Below, piece by piece: positions 1-9,190 of a stretch of 64,000 nucleotides of DNA. This DNA comes from Tritonibacter horizontis (lineage in GTDB: Bacteria > Pseudomonadota > Alphaproteobacteria > Rhodobacterales > Rhodobacteraceae): positions 1 through 64,000 of the forward strand of contig NZ_LPUY01000088.1 in NCBI RefSeq assembly GCF_001518015.1, in the 5' to 3' direction. Position 1 is the stretch's first letter, and every line of letters begins with the position of its first letter. A program made the position numbers and the translations under genes. Under the pieces are notes generated by a model. It was given only the letters and a program-made list of their open reading frames with translations. It had not been told where the DNA came from and did no database searches.

Positions 1-785
1 AGGCCAAACCGGCCGCTGCCGCCGACCCCGCCGCTGCTGCCGCACCCCCCGCCGGCGCCTCCGCCGAAGCCGTCGCCAAGATGTACCAGGGCCGCGACTT
101 CGAAGAGGTCAAGCTCGACGGGATGCGCAAAACCATTGCCGCGCGTCTCACCGAGGCCAAGCAGACCATCCCGCATTTCTACCTGCGCCGCGACATCCAG
201 CTTGACGCGCTGCTGAAATTCCGCGGGGAGCTGAACAAGCAGCTCGAAGGCCGGGGCGTGAAACTCTCGGTCAATGATTTCATCATCAAGGCCGTGGCTC
301 TGGCACTGCAATCGGTGCCCGATGCCAATGCGGTCTGGGCCGGGGATCGGGTGTTGAAGATGAAAGCCTCCGACGTGGCGGTTGCCGTCGCCATCGAAGG
401 CGGGCTGTTCACGCCGGTGCTGCAGGATGCAGAGATGAAATCGCTCTCCGCCCTGTCGTCAGAGATGAAGGATCTGGCCAAACGCGCCCGCGACCGCAAG
501 CTCGCGCCGCATGAATACCAGGGCGGTGCCTTTGCCATTTCCAACCTCGGAATGTTTGGCATCGACAACTTTGACGCGATTGTGAACCCGCCCCATGCCG
601 GTATTCTGGCGGTCGGCTCCGGTGTCAAGAAACCGGTGGTTGGCGCAGATGGCGAACTCACCGTGGCCACGGTCATGAGCGTCACCATGTCTGTGGATCA
701 CCGGGTGATCGACGGTGCCATGGGCGCGGATCTGCTCAAGGCGATCGTGGACAACCTCGAAAACCCGATGGTCATGCTGGCCTGA
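1..785 (+). CDS. pdhC: Pyruvate dehydrogenase E2 (dihydrolipoamide acetyltransferase), 3' part
   Basis: The reading frame is open from the left edge, so the 5' part of the gene lies outside the window. The first ~27 codons are an Ala/Pro-rich interdomain linker; the rest is the E2 catalytic core, which transfers the acetyl group from lipoamide to CoA. The core starts with a helix containing MRKTIAARLTEAKQTIPHFY, typical of alphaproteobacterial pyruvate E2, and near the C-terminus carries DHRVIDG, the HxxxDG catalytic motif. An internal ATG at 81 is not a gene start because the linker upstream continues in frame. The gene ends at a TGA and is followed by a strong hairpin shared with convergent cysE. 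Confidence 0.95.
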   Translation, partial: AKPAAAADPAAAAAPPAGASAEAVAKMYQGRDFEEVKLDGMRKTIAARLTEAKQTIPHFYLRRDIQLDALLKFRGELNKQLEGRGVKLSVNDFIIKAVALALQSVPDANAVWAGDRVLKMKASDVAVAVAIEGGLFTPVLQDAEMKSLSALSSEMKDLAKRARDRKLAPHEYQGGAFAISNLGMFGIDNFDAIVNPPHAGILAVGSGVKKPVVGADGELTVATVMSVTMSVDHRVIDGAMGADLLKAIVDNLENPMVMLA

Positions 786-811
786 CCAACCTCTGTTCTA
801 CATAAAACAGC

Positions 812-837
812 AAAAGGGCACCTGTTGGTGCCCTTTT
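812..837. terminator. Bidirectional terminator between pdhC and cysE
   Basis: A perfect 11-bp stem (812-822 with 827-837) closes a TGTT loop. The outer part of the stem is A4/T4, so both strands end in a short U run. It lies between two convergent genes. Confidence 0.85.
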
Positions 838-878
838 ACATTTTAAAATTCAGTCCTCAGCTCATGCGGCGCATGAAG

Positions 879-1685
879 CTATTTCCCTGCCAGCACCTGA
901 TTCATGCTGACCGACGGTTGCGAACAGCCCGCCTCGCCGACGATCTTGGCCGGAACCCCCGCCACTGTCTTGCAGGGCGGCACGTCCTGCAGCACCACAG
1001 AGCCGGCCGCGATGCGCGAACAATGGCCGATGCGGATATTGCCCAGCACCTTGGCGCCCGCGCCAATCAGCACCCCGTCTTCGATCTTGGGGTGGCGATC
1101 TTCTTCTTCCTTGCCGGTGCCGCCCAGTGTCACCGAATGCAGCATGGAGACATTGTCGCCCACCACCGCCGTTTCGCCGATGACGATCGAATGGGCATGG
1201 TCGATCATGATCCCCTTGCCGATGCGCGCAGCGGGGTGAATATCGGCGCCAAAGATTTCGGAAATCCGCATCTGGAAGAAATAGGCCAGATCCCAATCGC
1301 CCTGCTGCCACAGCCAATGACCGACGCGGTAAGCCTGCACCGCCTGATAGCCCTTGAAATAGAGCACCGGCTGCAACAGGCGATGGCAGGCGGCGTCGCG
1401 TTCATAGACCGCCATCAGATCCGCCCGCGCCGCCGCGATCAGCTCGGGCTGTGCGGCATAAGCGCCATCAACGATTTCACGCAGGATCACCATCGACATT
1501 TCATTGGAACACAGCTTGGCCGCGATGCGATAGCTCAGCGCCTTGTCCAATGTCTTGTGGTGCAGAATACAGGCGTGGATCAGCCCGCCCATCAGCGGTT
1601 GCGCCTGCACCGCGTCTTCGGCTTCACTGGTGATCCGCTCCCAGACAGGATCAACCTGCCTTACGGCCTTTTGCGTTTCCGACAT
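879..1685 (-). CDS. cysE: Serine O-acetyltransferase
   Basis: It makes O-acetylserine from serine and acetyl-CoA, the first step of cysteine synthesis in the cytosol. The 268-residue product has the helical N-terminal CysE domain and then left-handed beta-helix hexapeptide repeats with DHAHSIVIGETAVVGDN and the TLGGTGK loop, which carry the active-site His and Asp residues. The ATG at 1685 is chosen because AAGGA lies 8 nt upstream and the protein then begins MSETQKAV; an in-frame ATG 36 nt further upstream lacks this support. Length matches the family (~270). It sits next to the GTA cluster, separated by the cold-shock gene. Confidence 0.94.
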   Translation of the reverse strand: MSETQKAVRQVDPVWERITSEAEDAVQAQPLMGGLIHACILHHKTLDKALSYRIAAKLCSNEMSMVILREIVDGAYAAQPELIAAARADLMAVYERDAACHRLLQPVLYFKGYQAVQAYRVGHWLWQQGDWDLAYFFQMRISEIFGADIHPAARIGKGIMIDHAHSIVIGETAVVGDNVSMLHSVTLGGTGKEEEDRHPKIEDGVLIGAGAKVLGNIRIGHCSRIAAGSVVLQDVPPCKTVAGVPAKIVGEAGCSQPSVSMNQVLAGK

Positions 1686-2061
1686 CTGCTTGATCCTTCC
1701 GTCACGGCCCATCCGCGCCATTGGGGTCTTGCGGCCGGTTCATTCCGGCCCCTAGGGGTGTTAACTTACAGATCTAAGCGCTCTCTTGCCAAGCGCAATC
1801 CCGTGATCCACCCAATCATCAATCGAGATATGAATCACCGGTGTTAAATCAGCAAAAAAATACCTAACCCCCAACCCGTGATGAACAAAAAATCCCGCGT
1901 TTACCCACTTGCCAGAGAAAAAAAAACGCGGCAAAAAAGATGGGCAACCTTATCCTATCGAAGTTCTGTTCCCTGCCGACCAGCTTCCGACGTTAAGCTG
2001 CCGGGCCGCCACGCTAGTGTGGGCGGCATAGTAAACGACCAAATCGACAAGGAACTTTGAA
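1686..2061. other. Intergenic region upstream of cysE and the cold-shock gene
   Basis: This 376-bp gap between divergent genes is clearly more A/T-rich than its surroundings, with A-runs near 1850-1940. It must hold the cysE promoter and the promoter plus probably long 5' leader of the cold-shock gene, as is usual for csp genes. I see no convincing -35/-10 pair and no credible small gene. Confidence 0.5.
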
Positions 2062-2268
2062 ATGGCAAACGGTACCGTCAAGTGGTTCAACTCCACCAAA
2101 GGTTACGGCTTTATCGCGGTTGAAGGCCGCTCCAACGATGTCTTCGTGCACATCTCCGCAGTAGAGCGCTCCGGGCTCACCGGTCTGTCCGATGGTCAGG
2201 CTGTGACCTTCGAAATCCAGTCCGGCCGCGACGGTCGCGACTCTGCTGTCGATCTGCAGTTGGCCTAA
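2062..2268 (+). CDS. cspA: Cold-shock protein (CspA family)
   Basis: A 68-residue single-domain RNA-binding protein of the OB-fold CSD family. It begins [10 protein letters not shown] and contains both RNA-binding motifs, KGYGFI (RNP1) and DVFVHI (RNP2). Such proteins melt secondary structure in mRNA and act as RNA chaperones in the cytosol. AAGGAA sits 7 nt before the ATG. A strong terminator follows 30 nt after the stop. Alphaproteobacteria carry several paralogues, so the precise csp letter and whether it is cold-induced cannot be told from sequence. Confidence 0.95.
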   Translation: MANGTVKWFNSTKGYGFIAVEGRSNDVFVHISAVERSGLTGLSDGQAVTFEIQSGRDGRDSAVDLQLA

Positions 2269-2297
2269 ACGCGCGACGCGGAACGACCTGACAGACG

Positions 2298-2336
2298 AAA
2301 CGCCCTGACCCCCATGCGGATCAGGGCGTTTTTTTG
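2298..2336. terminator. Terminator of the cold-shock gene
   Basis: An 11-bp stem (2298-2308 with 2321-2331) is followed on the plus strand by a run of T. The stop codon of the last GTA-cluster gene on the other strand lies inside the right arm, so the same hairpin may also end GTA transcripts, although the T run on that strand is short. Confidence 0.85.
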
Positions 2337-2623
2337 TGACCCTTGCGGCCTGACAGCGCCAGATCCAGCGCCATTTGCAGGCATTCGGCATAGTCGGCGT
2401 CGCCGGGACAGGGTTCCGTGGCCAGCGGAAATCTGCGCGCCGCCGCTCCCAGCGAACCATCGCCCCACCGGGGATGACAGCGCCCGGTGGCGGCACTTTG
2501 ACGCGCCGCCCGATGCGCGCCGTACAGGATCTGGCGACACAGGGCCCGCCGGCGCCGCGCCGGATGCGCCAGCAGCGCGCGTGCAACACTGCGCAGGTCT
2601 TCCCACAGAACCGGAGGCCGCAT
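2321..2623 (-). CDS. Small protein coupled to GTA g15 (DUF7742-like)
   Basis: A 100-residue Arg/Ala-rich protein beginning MRPPVLWEDLRSVARALL. Its ATG overlaps the TGA of g15 (TGATG), which argues for translational coupling and for a real gene. I recall a similar short protein (DUF7742) following the large GTA protein in other Rhodobacterales; that is memory, not a search. No catalytic motif, signal peptide or membrane segment is visible. Its stop lies inside the hairpin that ends the neighbouring convergent cold-shock gene. Function is unknown. An upstream in-frame extension overlapping g15 is rejected because it would read g15 out of frame. Confidence 0.7.
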   Translation of the reverse strand: MRPPVLWEDLRSVARALLAHPARRRRALCRQILYGAHRAARQSAATGRCHPRWGDGSLGAAARRFPLATEPCPGDADYAECLQMALDLALSGRKGHKKTP

Positions 2624-5600
2624 CAGCTCAGAACCCAGCCCGCCACCGGCCCCGGGCCAAAGCGGGCCGAGATCTGCGCCACTTCGACCCGGTCGCCGGC
2701 GCTCACCCCGTCGCTCAGCTGCGCGCCGCTGGCGTAGGTCCAGCCCGGCGTCGTGACCCGCTCCTCGCGCAGCACAGTGGCACCTGACAGCACCTGCACA
2801 CGATACAGCTCGCGCTCCTCGCCCAGCGGCACCTCCTCCAGATCCCAGCTGTCGCCCTCGATCCGGGTGCGGCGGATCCACGACAGGTCCAGATCCGTGC
2901 CCAGATCGCCATCGGCCGTCAGATGCGCCGGCGCGTAGGGCCGCAGCCCGCTGCCGTCAAAACTGGCGGTGACGGCCACATAGGACGGGTCGTCATGGGC
3001 CCGCCGCGCCGGACCAAAGCGATAGTCGCGGGCCACCCGGCGCTGCGACAGCGACAGGTCCAGTTGCTCCAACGCCGCATCGAGCAGCACCACATAGGAG
3101 CCCTCGGGCCAAACCTCGGGCATCAGCCCGTCGCTGCCGAACTGGCCCCGCAGGCGGGTGCGGATCAGATAGCGGTCGGGCGCGATCAGCTCGGCCTCGG
3201 CAAATTGGATCACCTCCCACTGGCCGGGCGTGCCATCGCCAATGGCCAGCCGGTTGGCGCCGTTCAGCACCGCCTGCGGCGCAACACTGTCCAGCACGCC
3301 GCCGATCAGCTCCACCTCCAGCGCCGCGCCAAGATCCCAGCGGCCCAGCGGCCCGGCGGCCAGCGGTGTCCGGGTAATCCCGACCGTGGCGCGGGCCGGC
3401 AGCAGCGCCTCCAGCGCAAATTCACTATCCAGATCAGCCCCATAGAGCGCCACCGCCCCCGGCCAGTCCCGCGCCGCCGCGCAGACATGCGGCGCATGGG
3501 GCACCTCGTCGCCCCGCATCAGCGGCAGATCAAGGAACAGCGGCAGCACCGGCACCGGCGCGGCAAAGGCCTGCGCGCGCGGCAGATCCTCGGGCAGCTC
3601 CAGCGGCTGATAGACCACCGGTTCGATCCGCACCGCCTCCAGGATCTGCGCCTCGGCCTGCTCCACCCGGTCCACCCGGTAGAGCGCGGCCCCCTCGCCG
3701 TCTTGCCCCGGCAGCTGGACCACATCGCCCGCGCCCAGATCCAGGGCGCGCGACGGCGGCAGCGCAAACCGGGCGCTGTCGCGCGAAATCCGCGATTCCG
3801 CCAGCCAGCGCTGCACCACCTGCCGCCCTTCGGCGCGCGTCAGCGTCATCGCCAGTTCGTTCTGGCTGACCGCATGGGTGGCGTCATCGGGCAGCACCGC
3901 CTCTTCGGCGACGGTGTCATGGCCACCGCCCCATTCGACAAACCGCAACCGCACCCGGCCGCTCAGCTCGGCTTCGGGGACGCGGGTCTGTTCCTGATCG
4001 CCGTCCAGTTCGGGCAGCACGGCAAATTCCGCCGCCTCCAGCGCCACCGCGTTTTCACCATCGCGCGGCCGAAACACCAAATGCCCGTCCCGTTCGATCG
4101 CGTCAAAACCGTGACGCAGCATCAAGGGTTGCAGCGCAGCGCGGGCCTCGGTCACGTCATAGATCGCATAGCCCCGCACCAGCCCCCACAGATCGCTCAC
4201 ATCGACCTCTGTCACATCGGCGCGCTGACAGATTTCGCTCACCACCGAGGCCAGGGTCCGCTGCCCGACCCGCCCGTTCAGCCAATGGCCACGGGCATAG
4301 TTGTCGCCATCGCTCCAGACCTCGCCCTGATTGGGAAAGGCGGGAAAGGGGCGCGCGTCCCAGGCCCAGACATAGGCATGGCGCATGTCGATCATCTGCC
4401 CGTCATATTCCACCGAAACCGGGTTGTTTGCGGGATCGGACCAATAGCCGATCTGGGCCCGCAGGTATTGTTGTTGAATCAGATCATCACGCATCCCATT
4501 GGAATACTTCGGCAAATGAGATTCCGAACTTTTCGGGTCGAGGAATTTATTGGGCTGGTTGGTGCCCTTGTCGATGGCGGCACAGCCCAGTTCGGTGAAC
4601 CAGATCGGCTTTGACTGCGGCACCCAAGCGGTGGGGCTGGACGCCCGCACGCCGCCGATGCGGTCATAGTGGTCCTGCTGCCACCAGTTGCGAATGTCCT
4701 TCACCCGGTAAATCCAGGGCTCCTGATAGGCGCCATCGGTGATCTCGGTGCGGATCTGCGCGTCGGCGGCCTCGGGCGAGTGGTAATACCAGTCATAGCC
4801 CTCGCCGCCCTCGATATTGGCGCGCAGATACCCCAGATCATAGATCGATCCCCAGTCCTGCGCATCCCGGTGCGCCCGGCCCGCCCGCCAATCCGACAGC
4901 GGCATGTAATTGTCGATGCCGATGAAATCCAGCTCCGGTTCCGACCAGAGCGGATCAAGGTGGAACAGATGGTCGCCCTCCGGCGTCTGGTAGCCGAAAT
5001 ATTCCGACCAATCCGCCGCATAGCCCAGTTTCACCTCTGGCCCCAACAGGCTGCGCACTTCGGCCAGCAGGTCCTGCAATGCCGCCACAAAGGGAAACCC
5101 GGCGGCGCCCCGGATCTGGGTCAGCCCGCGCAGCTCGGAGCCGATGCAAAAGGCCTCCACCCCGCCGGCCGCCGCACAGAGCGCCGCGTAATGCAGGATG
5201 AACCGGCGAAAGCCCCACTCCGGCGGGCCGCTATAGACCACCGTGCCGGCGCTGACGGTGAAATCACTGGCGCTGGCCGTACCGAGAAAGGCGGCCACCT
5301 CGGTGTCGGCCAGCGCGGTGCCATCCGGGCTGCCGGGCTGGCCCGGCGCCTGCGACAGGGTGATCCGCCCCCGCCAGGGCAGCACCGGCTGGCCCGGCGC
5401 GCCGGTATAGGGATCGACCAGGTCGTTGCCGGCCTGCTGTTCCATCAGGATAAAGGGGTAGAACATCACCCGTTTGCCCTGATCGGTCAGGTGGCGGATG
5501 CCCTCGATCACCGCCGCATCGGCCGGCGTGCCGCCATAAACCGGCGCGCCCCCGGTCTGGATCACCTCGGCGGCATGGGCCCGCGACAGGCCGCTGACCT

Positions 5601-6543
5601 GCCAGGGCATCGTGCCATCCGCCGCTGTCTGCTCCACCTTCGGGGTCAGGCTGCAGCTGCCGCAGCGCAGGTCGTCGCCGAACCAGCACACCACCATGGA
5701 GACCGCATCGGCCTGCGGCAGCTCCTGCGACAGTGCCGTGACCGAGGCCACAAGGTCGCTGTCGCCCGACATCTGGTTCAGGTTGGCGGCGCGTTTGTGG
5801 CCGGGGCCATAGTCCAGATAGACCGGCGTCGTCGCCAGACTGTATTCGCCGGTGCCGGGGATCAGCGCCACGCCGGGCACGATCTGCGCCAGATCCGCCT
5901 CATAGGTATCGCTGTCGGGCTGTTCGGCGCGCAGCACCTCGAAGGAGAACTGCGGCACCCGGTTGCCGAACCGTTCCAGCGCGAGGTTTTCAAACACCAC
6001 ATAGGCGGTGCCGCGATAGGCCGGTACTGCGCCGACGCCCTCGACCGCCTCGATCAGCGGGTCGGGTTGCTGGTCCGCCGTGCCGCGATACAGGGTCATG
6101 TTGAGCGCGCCCGGCGCGATTTCCTCGCCATCGGCCCAGATCCGCGAGACCGACGTGATCTCGCCCGCTGAAATCGCCACCGCCAGCGACAGCGCGTAGG
6201 AATAGCGGGTGGTGGTCTGGGTCGGCGCGCTGCCCTTGCCGCCCTGAGCCGTGGTGGTGGCGGTCTCGACGAATTCGGTCGCCCAGATCACCTGCCCGCC
6301 CAGCCGCATGCGGCCAAAGACCTGCGCCATCGGCGCGCCGTCGCTGGCGGTGGTGATGCGCAAACGGTCCACCTTGCCGGTCTCCACCGCGGCGCTGCCC
6401 GACCCGAGGAGACGTTCGTCGATGGCGCGGCCCAGCGTTGCCCCCACCGCGCGGCCGATGATAGCCGTGGACAGGCCCGCCACAGAGCCGCCAATCGCGC
6501 CGCCCACCGCAGCGCCTGCTGCTGCCAGAACCAATGTCGCCAT
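2623..6543 (-). CDS. GTA g15-like large baseplate/fibre protein (TIM-barrel-like)
   Basis: At 1306 residues this is the largest protein of the cluster. A Gly/Ala-rich hydrophobic N-terminus is followed by a tail-protein fold. The central part (roughly residues 440-760) is a glycoside-hydrolase-like TIM barrel with motifs such as FCIGSELRGL, YAADWSEYFGY and DFIGIDNYMPLSDW. The C-terminal half is a phage tail-3-like domain. In RcGTA the homologue forms the central fibre or 'megatron' that contacts the recipient surface. AGGAGG lies 7 nt before the ATG at 6543. The long open frames on the opposite strand are by-products of codon bias. Confidence 0.92.
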   Translation of the reverse strand: MATLVLAAAGAAVGGAIGGSVAGLSTAIIGRAVGATLGRAIDERLLGSGSAAVETGKVDRLRITTASDGAPMAQVFGRMRLGGQVIWATEFVETATTTAQGGKGSAPTQTTTRYSYALSLAVAISAGEITSVSRIWADGEEIAPGALNMTLYRGTADQQPDPLIEAVEGVGAVPAYRGTAYVVFENLALERFGNRVPQFSFEVLRAEQPDSDTYEADLAQIVPGVALIPGTGEYSLATTPVYLDYGPGHKRAANLNQMSGDSDLVASVTALSQELPQADAVSMVVCWFGDDLRCGSCSLTPKVEQTAADGTMPWQVSGLSRAHAAEVIQTGGAPVYGGTPADAAVIEGIRHLTDQGKRVMFYPFILMEQQAGNDLVDPYTGAPGQPVLPWRGRITLSQAPGQPGSPDGTALADTEVAAFLGTASASDFTVSAGTVVYSGPPEWGFRRFILHYAALCAAAGGVEAFCIGSELRGLTQIRGAAGFPFVAALQDLLAEVRSLLGPEVKLGYAADWSEYFGYQTPEGDHLFHLDPLWSEPELDFIGIDNYMPLSDWRAGRAHRDAQDWGSIYDLGYLRANIEGGEGYDWYYHSPEAADAQIRTEITDGAYQEPWIYRVKDIRNWWQQDHYDRIGGVRASSPTAWVPQSKPIWFTELGCAAIDKGTNQPNKFLDPKSSESHLPKYSNGMRDDLIQQQYLRAQIGYWSDPANNPVSVEYDGQMIDMRHAYVWAWDARPFPAFPNQGEVWSDGDNYARGHWLNGRVGQRTLASVVSEICQRADVTEVDVSDLWGLVRGYAIYDVTEARAALQPLMLRHGFDAIERDGHLVFRPRDGENAVALEAAEFAVLPELDGDQEQTRVPEAELSGRVRLRFVEWGGGHDTVAEEAVLPDDATHAVSQNELAMTLTRAEGRQVVQRWLAESRISRDSARFALPPSRALDLGAGDVVQLPGQDGEGAALYRVDRVEQAEAQILEAVRIEPVVYQPLELPEDLPRAQAFAAPVPVLPLFLDLPLMRGDEVPHAPHVCAAARDWPGAVALYGADLDSEFALEALLPARATVGITRTPLAAGPLGRWDLGAALEVELIGGVLDSVAPQAVLNGANRLAIGDGTPGQWEVIQFAEAELIAPDRYLIRTRLRGQFGSDGLMPEVWPEGSYVVLLDAALEQLDLSLSQRRVARDYRFGPARRAHDDPSYVAVTASFDGSGLRPYAPAHLTADGDLGTDLDLSWIRRTRIEGDSWDLEEVPLGEERELYRVQVLSGATVLREERVTTPGWTYASGAQLSDGVSAGDRVEVAQISARFGPGPVAGWVLS

Positions 6544-6554
6544 GTCATGTCCTC

Positions 6555-7001
6555 CTAGGGGGTCGTGCTGTCGGGAAAATCAAAGCGCGCCACGATGCGG
6601 CGGGCCCAGGGCGCGGTCAGGGCGCTGTCGACAACGCCGTGGCCGCTATAGGCGTGGATGAACCGGTCCGCCCCGCGCAGCAGGCCAAGGTGCTTGGCCA
6701 CCGCGCCCTGCCGCATGCGAAACAACACCACCTGTCCCGGCTGCAGCGCCGCGCAGGGATCGACCGCCACCAGATGGCGCAGCGCCGCCTGCCAGAGCTG
6801 TTCCTGCGCGTCGCGTTCCGCCCAGTCGCGGCAATAGGCCGGGACCACCTCTGGTTCGGTGGTGTAAAGGGCGCGCCAGACACCGCGGATCAGACCCAGG
6901 CAATCGCAGCCCGCCCCCCGCGCGGTGCCCTGATGGCGATAGGGCGTGCCCAGCCAACGCTCGGCCTCTGCCAGGGCGCGGGCGTTCATCGCGGCGCTCA
7001 T
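6555..7001 (-). CDS. GTA g14-like NlpC/P60 cell-wall peptidase
   Basis: A 148-residue NlpC/P60 family cysteine peptidase. The catalytic Cys34 lies in GCDCLGL and His104 in AKHLGLL, with a later His in FIHAYSGHGV. In RcGTA the homologous tail-tip enzyme cuts recipient peptidoglycan during DNA entry. Its start codon overlaps the g13 stop (ATGA), and g15 begins 11 nt after its stop, so the three tail-tip genes are co-translated. Confidence 0.93.
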   Translation of the reverse strand: MSAAMNARALAEAERWLGTPYRHQGTARGAGCDCLGLIRGVWRALYTTEPEVVPAYCRDWAERDAQEQLWQAALRHLVAVDPCAALQPGQVVLFRMRQGAVAKHLGLLRGADRFIHAYSGHGVVDSALTAPWARRIVARFDFPDSTTP

Positions 7002-7885
7002 CTGCGGCTGCCGCCGGTGTTTTGCCCCGCCTGTTTCGGCACCGCCATCAGCCAGTCCTCGCCGGGGATATCGGGAAAGCCCTGAAAGTTGACCAGATTG
7101 TCGAATTTCAGCCGGCAGGTCGAAAACCGCTTGTCGCAGCCCGCGGTCAGCTCCACCCGGTCGCCCGGCGCGATCTGCGCACGGATCGGCTGCCAGAGGG
7201 TGATCTGGCGGCCCGCAGCCACGCTGCGATCACTGCGGATCGCCGCCCACAGGCCCTTGGCCGCACCGTCCCACACCGTCAGGCGGCCGCCATCGAACCA
7301 TTCCGGGCCGAACCCCGGCAGTGCGTCCCAGGTGAAATGCTGGCCCTCTTCGGCGATTTTCACCTCGATTTCAGTGCGATAGCCTGCGGTGTTCAGGTCA
7401 AACCGGCAGCTGGCATCGCCCAGAACCGCGCTACAGGGTTTCTGAAACACCCGACCCAGCGGCTGGTTCAACCCTTCGGTCAGGCCCCGCAATTCGGCCT
7501 CGAACGCGCCCCCGGCACGGCGGATTTCGCCCAGGCTGCCGCGAAATTGCAGGGCGCGTTGGCTGACATCGACCCAGTTCACCAGCCAGGAGCGCACCTC
7601 GGCCCCGTCATAGCGCCCGGCCTCGATATCCGCCTCGCGCACCGCGCCGGAGGTCAGCACCCCCAGCGCCTCGCTGTTGTCCACCGACAGGCCCGTGCTC
7701 TGCATCAGGCTGCGCGCCGTCAGACCCGTGCCCGCGCGAAACACGATCCCGTCAAAGCTGAGATCGCAGTCATGGTCGGTAAACCCCAGCTCAATGCCGT
7801 CGCTCCGGGTCACCGCCCAGGCGCGGCACAGGGTGGTGGCGCCGCTTTTCAAATGCGCATTCAGCGCCTCTTTCATCGCGATCAT
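6998..7885 (-). CDS. GTA g13-like hub protein (DUF2163 / BR0599)
   Basis: A 295-residue baseplate hub protein. The N-terminal ~160 residues match the DUF2163 type and the C-terminal part the phage BR0599 type. Four cysteines in pairs (KPCSAVLGDASC and AGCDKRFSTC) are placed as in the RcGTA hub, where they hold an iron-sulfur cluster. The first ATG overlaps the g12 stop as TGATG; an alternative ATG three codons downstream (MKEALNAH) cannot be excluded. Confidence 0.92.
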   Translation of the reverse strand: MIAMKEALNAHLKSGATTLCRAWAVTRSDGIELGFTDHDCDLSFDGIVFRAGTGLTARSLMQSTGLSVDNSEALGVLTSGAVREADIEAGRYDGAEVRSWLVNWVDVSQRALQFRGSLGEIRRAGGAFEAELRGLTEGLNQPLGRVFQKPCSAVLGDASCRFDLNTAGYRTEIEVKIAEEGQHFTWDALPGFGPEWFDGGRLTVWDGAAKGLWAAIRSDRSVAAGRQITLWQPIRAQIAPGDRVELTAGCDKRFSTCRLKFDNLVNFQGFPDIPGEDWLMAVPKQAGQNTGGSRR

Positions 7886-8517
7886 CAGACCCGGACCTCC
7901 ACCACTGGCACGTTTGGCGCTTCGCCCGCCTGGAACGAAGCGACACTGGTCAGAATGCGGTCGGTATCGAACCGCACCGGCACGTCGAATTCAAAGCCGG
8001 CATTGATCTCGCGGCCAATCTCTGGCGCATAGGCCAGCGTCACCTGCCCGGTGGTCGCATCAAGCGCATAGTCGACCCCCTCCACCAGCGCCTCCTGACC
8101 GATGCCAAGCCGCACGCTGCTGGCCACCGGTTTGGTGATCGGGCGCAGATAGGAATAGGCGCCGGAGCGATAGCGTTTGGCCAACTGGAACACCCGCCGC
8201 GCGCCGTCCCCGGTGGCGATGGTCTGATCCTCAAAGGTCAGGTCCTGGCCCGGAAGAGCCGAGGAATAATCGGTCCAGTCTTTCCAGCGAAACCCATGAA
8301 GCTGGCCCTGACGCGCTTCGAAAAACGCGATCAACTGGGCGATATCCTCCAGGGCGCGCAGGCCAAGCCCCGCGTCATAGCGGCGGCGCGCATGGGCCCA
8401 GGGGCTGTTGCGCTCCTCATGGCCATTGGCCAGCGTCACCACATCCGTGCGCCGCTCTGGCCCGCCGACAGAGCCGAACGAGAGCGTTTCCGGAAATCGA
8501 ACTTCGTGAAAACTCAT
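7885..8517 (-). CDS. GTA g12-like distal tail protein (DUF2460)
   Basis: A 210-residue DUF2460 protein beginning MSFHEVRFPETLSFGSVGG, a recognisable N-terminus of this family. In RcGTA the homologue is the distal tail (Dit-like) ring joining tube and hub. The ATG at 8517 is chosen for the family N-terminus and an AAGGGG-like ribosome-binding site about 7 nt upstream; in-frame codons further upstream overlap g11 and are not used. Its stop overlaps the start of g13. Confidence 0.92.
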   Translation of the reverse strand: MSFHEVRFPETLSFGSVGGPERRTDVVTLANGHEERNSPWAHARRRYDAGLGLRALEDIAQLIAFFEARQGQLHGFRWKDWTDYSSALPGQDLTFEDQTIATGDGARRVFQLAKRYRSGAYSYLRPITKPVASSVRLGIGQEALVEGVDYALDATTGQVTLAYAPEIGREINAGFEFDVPVRFDTDRILTSVASFQAGEAPNVPVVEVRV

Positions 8518-8530
8518 GGGCTTACCCCCC

Positions 8531-9187
8531 TTATCTATTGCGATTTCCGCGCGCCAGCATGCGCCCCATCTGCGCCGCGATCTGCCCTTTGGACCGGGCA
8601 AACCCCGCCACATCCGGGGTCGTGACATTCATCACCACGGTGGCGCCGCCACCGCCGCGCGTCCTCACCCCGAGACTGCCGTCAGACCCACGCGCCAGGG
8701 GCAGGATCGCCTCCGGTCCCGCTTCGCCCATCAGGCCAACACCGCCGCGCATGGGAAATTGCACCGGCGAGGACACCACGCCGCCGCGCGCGAAGGGCGT
8801 CACCCGCCCCTGGCTGAAGGCGGCGCCATCGGCAAAGGGCAGAATGCCCCCGACCAGCGCGCCGATGCCGTCGCTGACCAGCCCGCCGAGGTGATCGGTC
8901 ACCGGTCGGGTGGCGGATTTGAACGTCGTGTTGATCATCGTGCGCGCCAGACCTTCCAGCGCCGTGCCCAGACTGTCGCCATCGACCACCAGATCCTTCA
9001 TCGCGCGGCGCAGACCTCGGGACAGGCCGGTTTCAAAATCCGCCGCATCCGCCTGGGTCGCGGCAAATGCGGCGCGCACCCGGTCCATTTCGCCAGTGAA
9101 CTGTGCCGCCATCCCGGCCGCATCGCCGAGGCTGTCTTCCAGCTGCGCGCCTTCGGTCTCGAAGGTGGAAAAGCTATTTTCTGTCAT
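8531..9187 (-). CDS. GTA g11-like tail tape measure protein
   Basis: A 218-residue tape measure protein, very short compared with phage tape measures, consistent with the short GTA tail. The N-terminal half is helical and charged; the C-terminal half is Gly/Ala-rich with RGGVVSSPVQFPMRGGVGLM and GEAGPEAILPL, a pattern characteristic of phage tail length proteins. GGAG precedes the ATG by about 8 nt. It lies 3 nt after g10.1 and 13 nt before g12. Confidence 0.92.
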   Translation of the reverse strand: MTENSFSTFETEGAQLEDSLGDAAGMAAQFTGEMDRVRAAFAATQADAADFETGLSRGLRRAMKDLVVDGDSLGTALEGLARTMINTTFKSATRPVTDHLGGLVSDGIGALVGGILPFADGAAFSQGRVTPFARGGVVSSPVQFPMRGGVGLMGEAGPEAILPLARGSDGSLGVRTRGGGGATVVMNVTTPDVAGFARSKGQIAAQMGRMLARGNRNR

Positions 9188-9190
9188 GGG

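Noticed and set aside
2923-6171. Very long open frames (500-563 codons) on the plus strand opposite g15
   Set aside because: They mirror the strong GC3 bias of g15, are Arg/His/Gln-rich with no recognisable domain, and g15 itself is a clear family member.
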